From contig CAZTUT010000026.1 of the NCBI GenBank assembly GCA_964616395.1, positions 1 to 26,000 of the forward strand: 26,000 nucleotides of DNA, written 5' to 3'. Below, in pieces: positions 23,139 to 26,000 of this stretch (position 1 is its first letter; each line of letters begins with the position of its first letter). The notes under the pieces were generated by a model that made no database searches, was not told the origin of the DNA, and saw nothing but the letters and a program-made list of their open reading frames with translations. Source of the DNA: JALHMQ01 sp964616395 (lineage in GTDB: Bacteria; Pseudomonadota; Gammaproteobacteria; Burkholderiales; Burkholderiaceae_F). A program made the translations under genes and the position numbers.

Positions 23139-26000
23139 CTAGCGCCGCAGCGACTCCCACACCTTCTGCAGCCGCTTCACGCTGACCGGCATCGGCGTGC
23201 GCAACTCCTGCGCGAACAGCGATACGCGCAGCTCTTCCAGCAGCCAGCGAAACTCGGTGAGCCGGCCGTCTGTCACGCCCTTGCGCGCGGCCAGTTCGCG
23301 CTGGAATGGCACGGAAAGCTGCGCCAGTTCGGCCAGCCGCTGCGCATCGCGCGACGGCTCGGCCTTGAGCTTTTCGAGCCGCGCGGCGATCGCCTTCAGG
23401 TAGCGCGGGTAGTGCGCCAGCTGCGCGGCCGGCACCTCGACGATGAAGCCGCGCTCGAACAGCCCGCGCAGCTGCTGCTCGATGTCGGCCACGGCCGCCG
23501 CGAAGGTCCGCACCCCATTGAGCTTCTTCGGCAGCGATGCGGCCTCCTGCACGATGGTGGTCACCAGGCGCGCCACCTCCTGCGCGATCAGCCCGAGCTT
23601 GCCGCGTGCTTCCTGACGGCGAGCGCCGAAGGTCGCGTTGTCGGCCGGCCAGGGTTCGGCCAGGCACACGCGGTCGATCGCCGCGATCAGCACCTGCTCC
23701 TTCAGCGTCTCGAAAGACGGCAGCGCCGCCGCCAGCGCCGGCACGGTCGAGGCCTGCATCTGCACGGTCTGCAACGACGCGAGCTGCTTGTCGAGAAAAC
23801 GGATCTGCTCGCGCAGCTGCAGCCGGAACAGCCGCCGCAGCCCATCGCGGTGGCGGGTGGCGGCTTCCTCCGGCGAATCGAACACCTCGACCTCGCAGGC
23901 GGCACCGTGATCGACCAGCGCCGGATAGCCGATCAGCGTCTGGCCGCGGCGCCGGATCTCCAGCAGCTCGGGCAGCGCGCCGAAGTCCCAGTCGGTGATG
24001 TTCTCGTGCAGCGCCTCGGCCACCTGGGCATCGCCGGCGGCCATCTGCTGAAAGCTGCGCTGCGCCTGTGCGCCCAGTTCGGCGCGCAGTTGCGCCAGAC
24101 TGCGGCCCATGCCGAGCTGGCGACCGTGCTCGTCGATCACCTTGAAGTTCATCGTCAGGTGCGCCGGCAGCGTCTCTCGCTTGAAGTCGGCAGGAAGGCA
24201 GACCACGGTCGTGGTCTGACGCACGTCATCGATCAGCGCGTCGATCAGCAGCCGCTCGGGCGAGGTCAGCGCCGCCGCATGACGCTCGACGAAACCAGCC
24301 GCGTACTCCGGCAGCGGCACGCAGTGGCGACGCAGCTTCTGCGGCAGCGACTTGAGCAGAAGATGCACCTTCTCCTTGAGCATGCCCGGCACCAGCCAGT
24401 CGCAGCGCGCTTCATCGACCTGATTGAGCGCGACCAGCGGCACCGCGAGCGTCACGCCGTCGCGCGGGCTGCCGGGTTCGAAGTGATACGACAGCGCCAT
24501 CTCCACGCCGCGCATCGTCCACTTCTTCGGGAACACGTCGGTGGTGGCCCCGGCAGCCTCGTGCCGCATCAGCTCGTCGCGCGACAGGAACAGCCGCTTC
24601 GGCGCATCGCGCTCGGCGTCGCGACGCCAGCGGTCCAGTTGCGCGGCCGAGCAGATGTCGGGCGGCAGCAGCCGGTCGTAGAACGCGAAGATCAGTTCGT
24701 CATCGACCAACACGTCGGGCCGCCGGGTCCGGTGTTCGAGATCGCGGATCTCGCGCAGCAGGCGGCGGTTGTGCAGGAAGAATGGCGCCTGGCTGTCGAG
24801 CTCGCCGTCCACCAGCGCCGCACGGATGAAGATCTCGCGCGCGACCTTCGGATCGTGCGCGCCGTAGGCGACGCGCCGCTGCGCATAGACAGTCAGGCCA
24901 TAGAGCGCCGCGCGCTCGAAGGCGATCACCTGGCCCGGCCCCTTTTCCCAGTGCGGCTCGCTCCACGAGATCTTCAGCAGGTGCGCGCCGACGCGCTCGA
25001 TCCACGCCGGATCGATGCTGGCTACCGTGCGCGCGAACAGCCGCGAGGTCTCGACCAGTTCGGCCGCCATCACCCAGCGGCCGCCCTTCTTTGCCAGCGG
25101 CGAGCCGGGCCAGACGAAGAAGCGGATTCCGCGCGCGCCGCTGTAGGGCGGCTCGCGATAGTCGGCATCGAGCGTCTTGAAGCCCACGTTGCCGAGCAGC
25201 CCGGTCAGCAGCGCGGTGTGCAGCTGCTCGAACGTCGGCGCGCTGGCATTGAGCCGCCAGCCGAGTTCGGCGACCTGTTGCGACAGCTGGCCATGCACGT
25301 CGCGCCACTCGCGCACGCGGCGCGGCGAGATGAAATGCGACTTCAGGTCGTCGGTCAGCTTGCGGTTGGACTTCTTGTGCTCGATGCGCTCGCCGACGAA
25401 CGCCCACAGCTTCAGCAGTGACTGGAAGTCGCTGCGCTCGTCGGCAAACTGTTTGTGCGCCTGATCGGCCGCCTGCTGCGCCTCGAGCGGCCGCTCGCGC
25501 GGATCCTGCACGCTGAGCGCGGCGGCAATCACCAGCACCTCGGCCAGCGCCTGCTGGTCACGCGCGGCCAGCAGCATGCGGCCGATGCGCGGATCGAGCG
25601 GCAGGCGCGCCAGCTCGCGTCCGATCGGCGTCAGCGCGCCCTGCGCATCGACCGCGTTGAGTTCGGCCAGCAGGTCATAGCCGTCAGCAATGGCCCGACC
25701 CGGCGGCGCCTCCACAAACGGAAACGCGCGCACATCGCCCAGGCCGAGCGACTTCATCCGCAGGATCACGCTGGCCAGCGACGCTCGCAGGATCTCCGGA
25801 TCGGTGAAGCGAGGCCGCTTGATGAAGTCGGCTTCGTCGTACAGCCGGATGCAGATGCCGGCGGCCACGCGGCCGCAGCGTCCAGCGCGCTGGTTGGCGG
25901 CCGCCTGCGAGATCGGTTCGACCTGCAGCTGCTCGACCTTGTTGCGGTAGCTGTAGCGCTTGACGCGGGCCACCCCGGTATCGACCACATAGCGGATGCC
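23139..26000 (-). CDS. hrpA: ATP-dependent RNA helicase HrpA, 3' part (5' end outside window)
   Basis: The C-terminal 953 residues of a DEAH-box RNA helicase; the frame is still open at base 26000, so the N-terminal RecA domain (Walker A, DEAH box) lies beyond the window. The visible part starts in the second RecA domain with IRYVVDTGVAR and motif VI QAAANQRAGRCGR, followed by the winged-helix and ratchet regions (MKSLGLGDV..., LARLPLDPRIGRML), the OB fold, and a long C-terminal extension (DUF3418 type) that marks proteobacterial HrpA of about 1300 residues. HrpA acts on mRNA and stalled ribosomes. No frameshift is seen. It is the only clear housekeeping gene in the window. Confidence 0.95.
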   Translation of the reverse strand, partial: GIRYVVDTGVARVKRYSYRNKVEQLQVEPISQAAANQRAGRCGRVAAGICIRLYDEADFIKRPRFTDPEILRASLASVILRMKSLGLGDVRAFPFVEAPPGRAIADGYDLLAELNAVDAQGALTPIGRELARLPLDPRIGRMLLAARDQQALAEVLVIAAALSVQDPRERPLEAQQAADQAHKQFADERSDFQSLLKLWAFVGERIEHKKSNRKLTDDLKSHFISPRRVREWRDVHGQLSQQVAELGWRLNASAPTFEQLHTALLTGLLGNVGFKTLDADYREPPYSGARGIRFFVWPGSPLAKKGGRWVMAAELVETSRLFARTVASIDPAWIERVGAHLLKISWSEPHWEKGPGQVIAFERAALYGLTVYAQRRVAYGAHDPKVAREIFIRAALVDGELDSQAPFFLHNRRLLREIRDLEHRTRRPDVLVDDELIFAFYDRLLPPDICSAAQLDRWRRDAERDAPKRLFLSRDELMRHEAAGATTDVFPKKWTMRGVEMALSYHFEPGSPRDGVTLAVPLVALNQVDEARCDWLVPGMLKEKVHLLLKSLPQKLRRHCVPLPEYAAGFVERHAAALTSPERLLIDALIDDVRQTTTVVCLPADFKRETLPAHLTMNFKVIDEHGRQLGMGRSLAQLRAELGAQAQRSFQQMAAGDAQVAEALHENITDWDFGALPELLEIRRRGQTLIGYPALVDHGAACEVEVFDSPEEAATRHRDGLRRLFRLQLREQIRFLDKQLASLQTVQMQASTVPALAAALPSFETLKEQVLIAAIDRVCLAEPWPADNATFGARRQEARGKLGLIAQEVARLVTTIVQEAASLPKKLNGVRTFAAAVADIEQQLRGLFERGFIVEVPAAQLAHYPRYLKAIAARLEKLKAEPSRDAQRLAELAQLSVPFQRELAARKGVTDGRLTEFRWLLEELRVSLFAQELRTPMPVSVKRLQKVWESLRR

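Noticed and set aside
23412..25421. 669-codon plus-strand open frame opposite hrpA
   Set aside because: Low-complexity Arg/Gln/His composition typical of antisense to GC-rich genes.
1..26000. CRISPR arrays, tRNA/rRNA genes, IS elements or phage genes
   Set aside because: No spaced repeat arrays, no tRNA-like cloverleaf and no transposase or phage protein were seen on reading both strands.

Overview
The window is GC-rich (about two thirds G+C by eye) and densely coded, with short intergenic gaps, many 1-8 nt gene overlaps and several GTG/TTG starts. The gene families (BASS transporter, FadD, IclR, CaiB-type CoA-transferase, PAAT-type ABC importer, TauD/TfdA dioxygenase, HrpA) suggest a chromosomal segment of a metabolically versatile betaproteobacterium, most likely Burkholderiales. 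That placement is inference from composition and family content. I see no rRNA, tRNA, CRISPR array, IS element or phage gene.

Layout. (1) 1-171 holds a leftward promoter with three GTTGAC repeats, for a gene outside the window, and the terminator of the first operon. (2) 172-2851 (minus): acyl-CoA synthetase and BASS transporter. (3) 2980-4852 (minus): DapA-like lyase overlapping a 2-hydroxyacid dehydrogenase, divergent from an alanine-racemase-like PLP protein at 4960-6078 (plus). (4) 6080-10947 (minus): IclR regulator, Fe(II)/2-oxoglutarate dioxygenase, then a complete polar amino-acid ABC importer. (5) 11037-16291 (plus), divergent from the IclR gene: CaiB-type CoA-transferase, thiolase-like protein, DUF35 OB-fold protein, threonine-aldolase-like lyase and MFS transporter, tightly packed. 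(6) 16297-20008 (minus): YVTN beta-propeller, polysaccharide deacetylase-like protein, sterol-desaturase/fatty-acid-hydroxylase and CinA-like domain protein. (7) 20228-23068 (plus): FecR/DUF6600-type exported protein and a small lipoprotein. (8) 23139-26000 (minus): 3' part of hrpA.

Blocks 3-5 look like one accessory catabolic locus centred on the IclR/CaiB divergent promoter, which contains several palindromes. It encodes uptake of an amino-acid-like solute, a hydroxylase, two PLP enzymes, a Schiff-base lyase, a hydroxyacid dehydrogenase, CoA transfer and a thiolase-like/DUF35 pair. Three of the enzymes lack hallmark catalytic residues of their families: the racemase-like protein (Tyr265 to Phe, Arg219 to Asn), the DapA-like protein (the Thr/Tyr/Tyr relay to Gly/Phe/Phe) and the thiolase-like protein (no nucleophilic Cys, no GHP His). 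This is the best candidate in the window for an undescribed pathway. The substrate cannot be read from the sequence.
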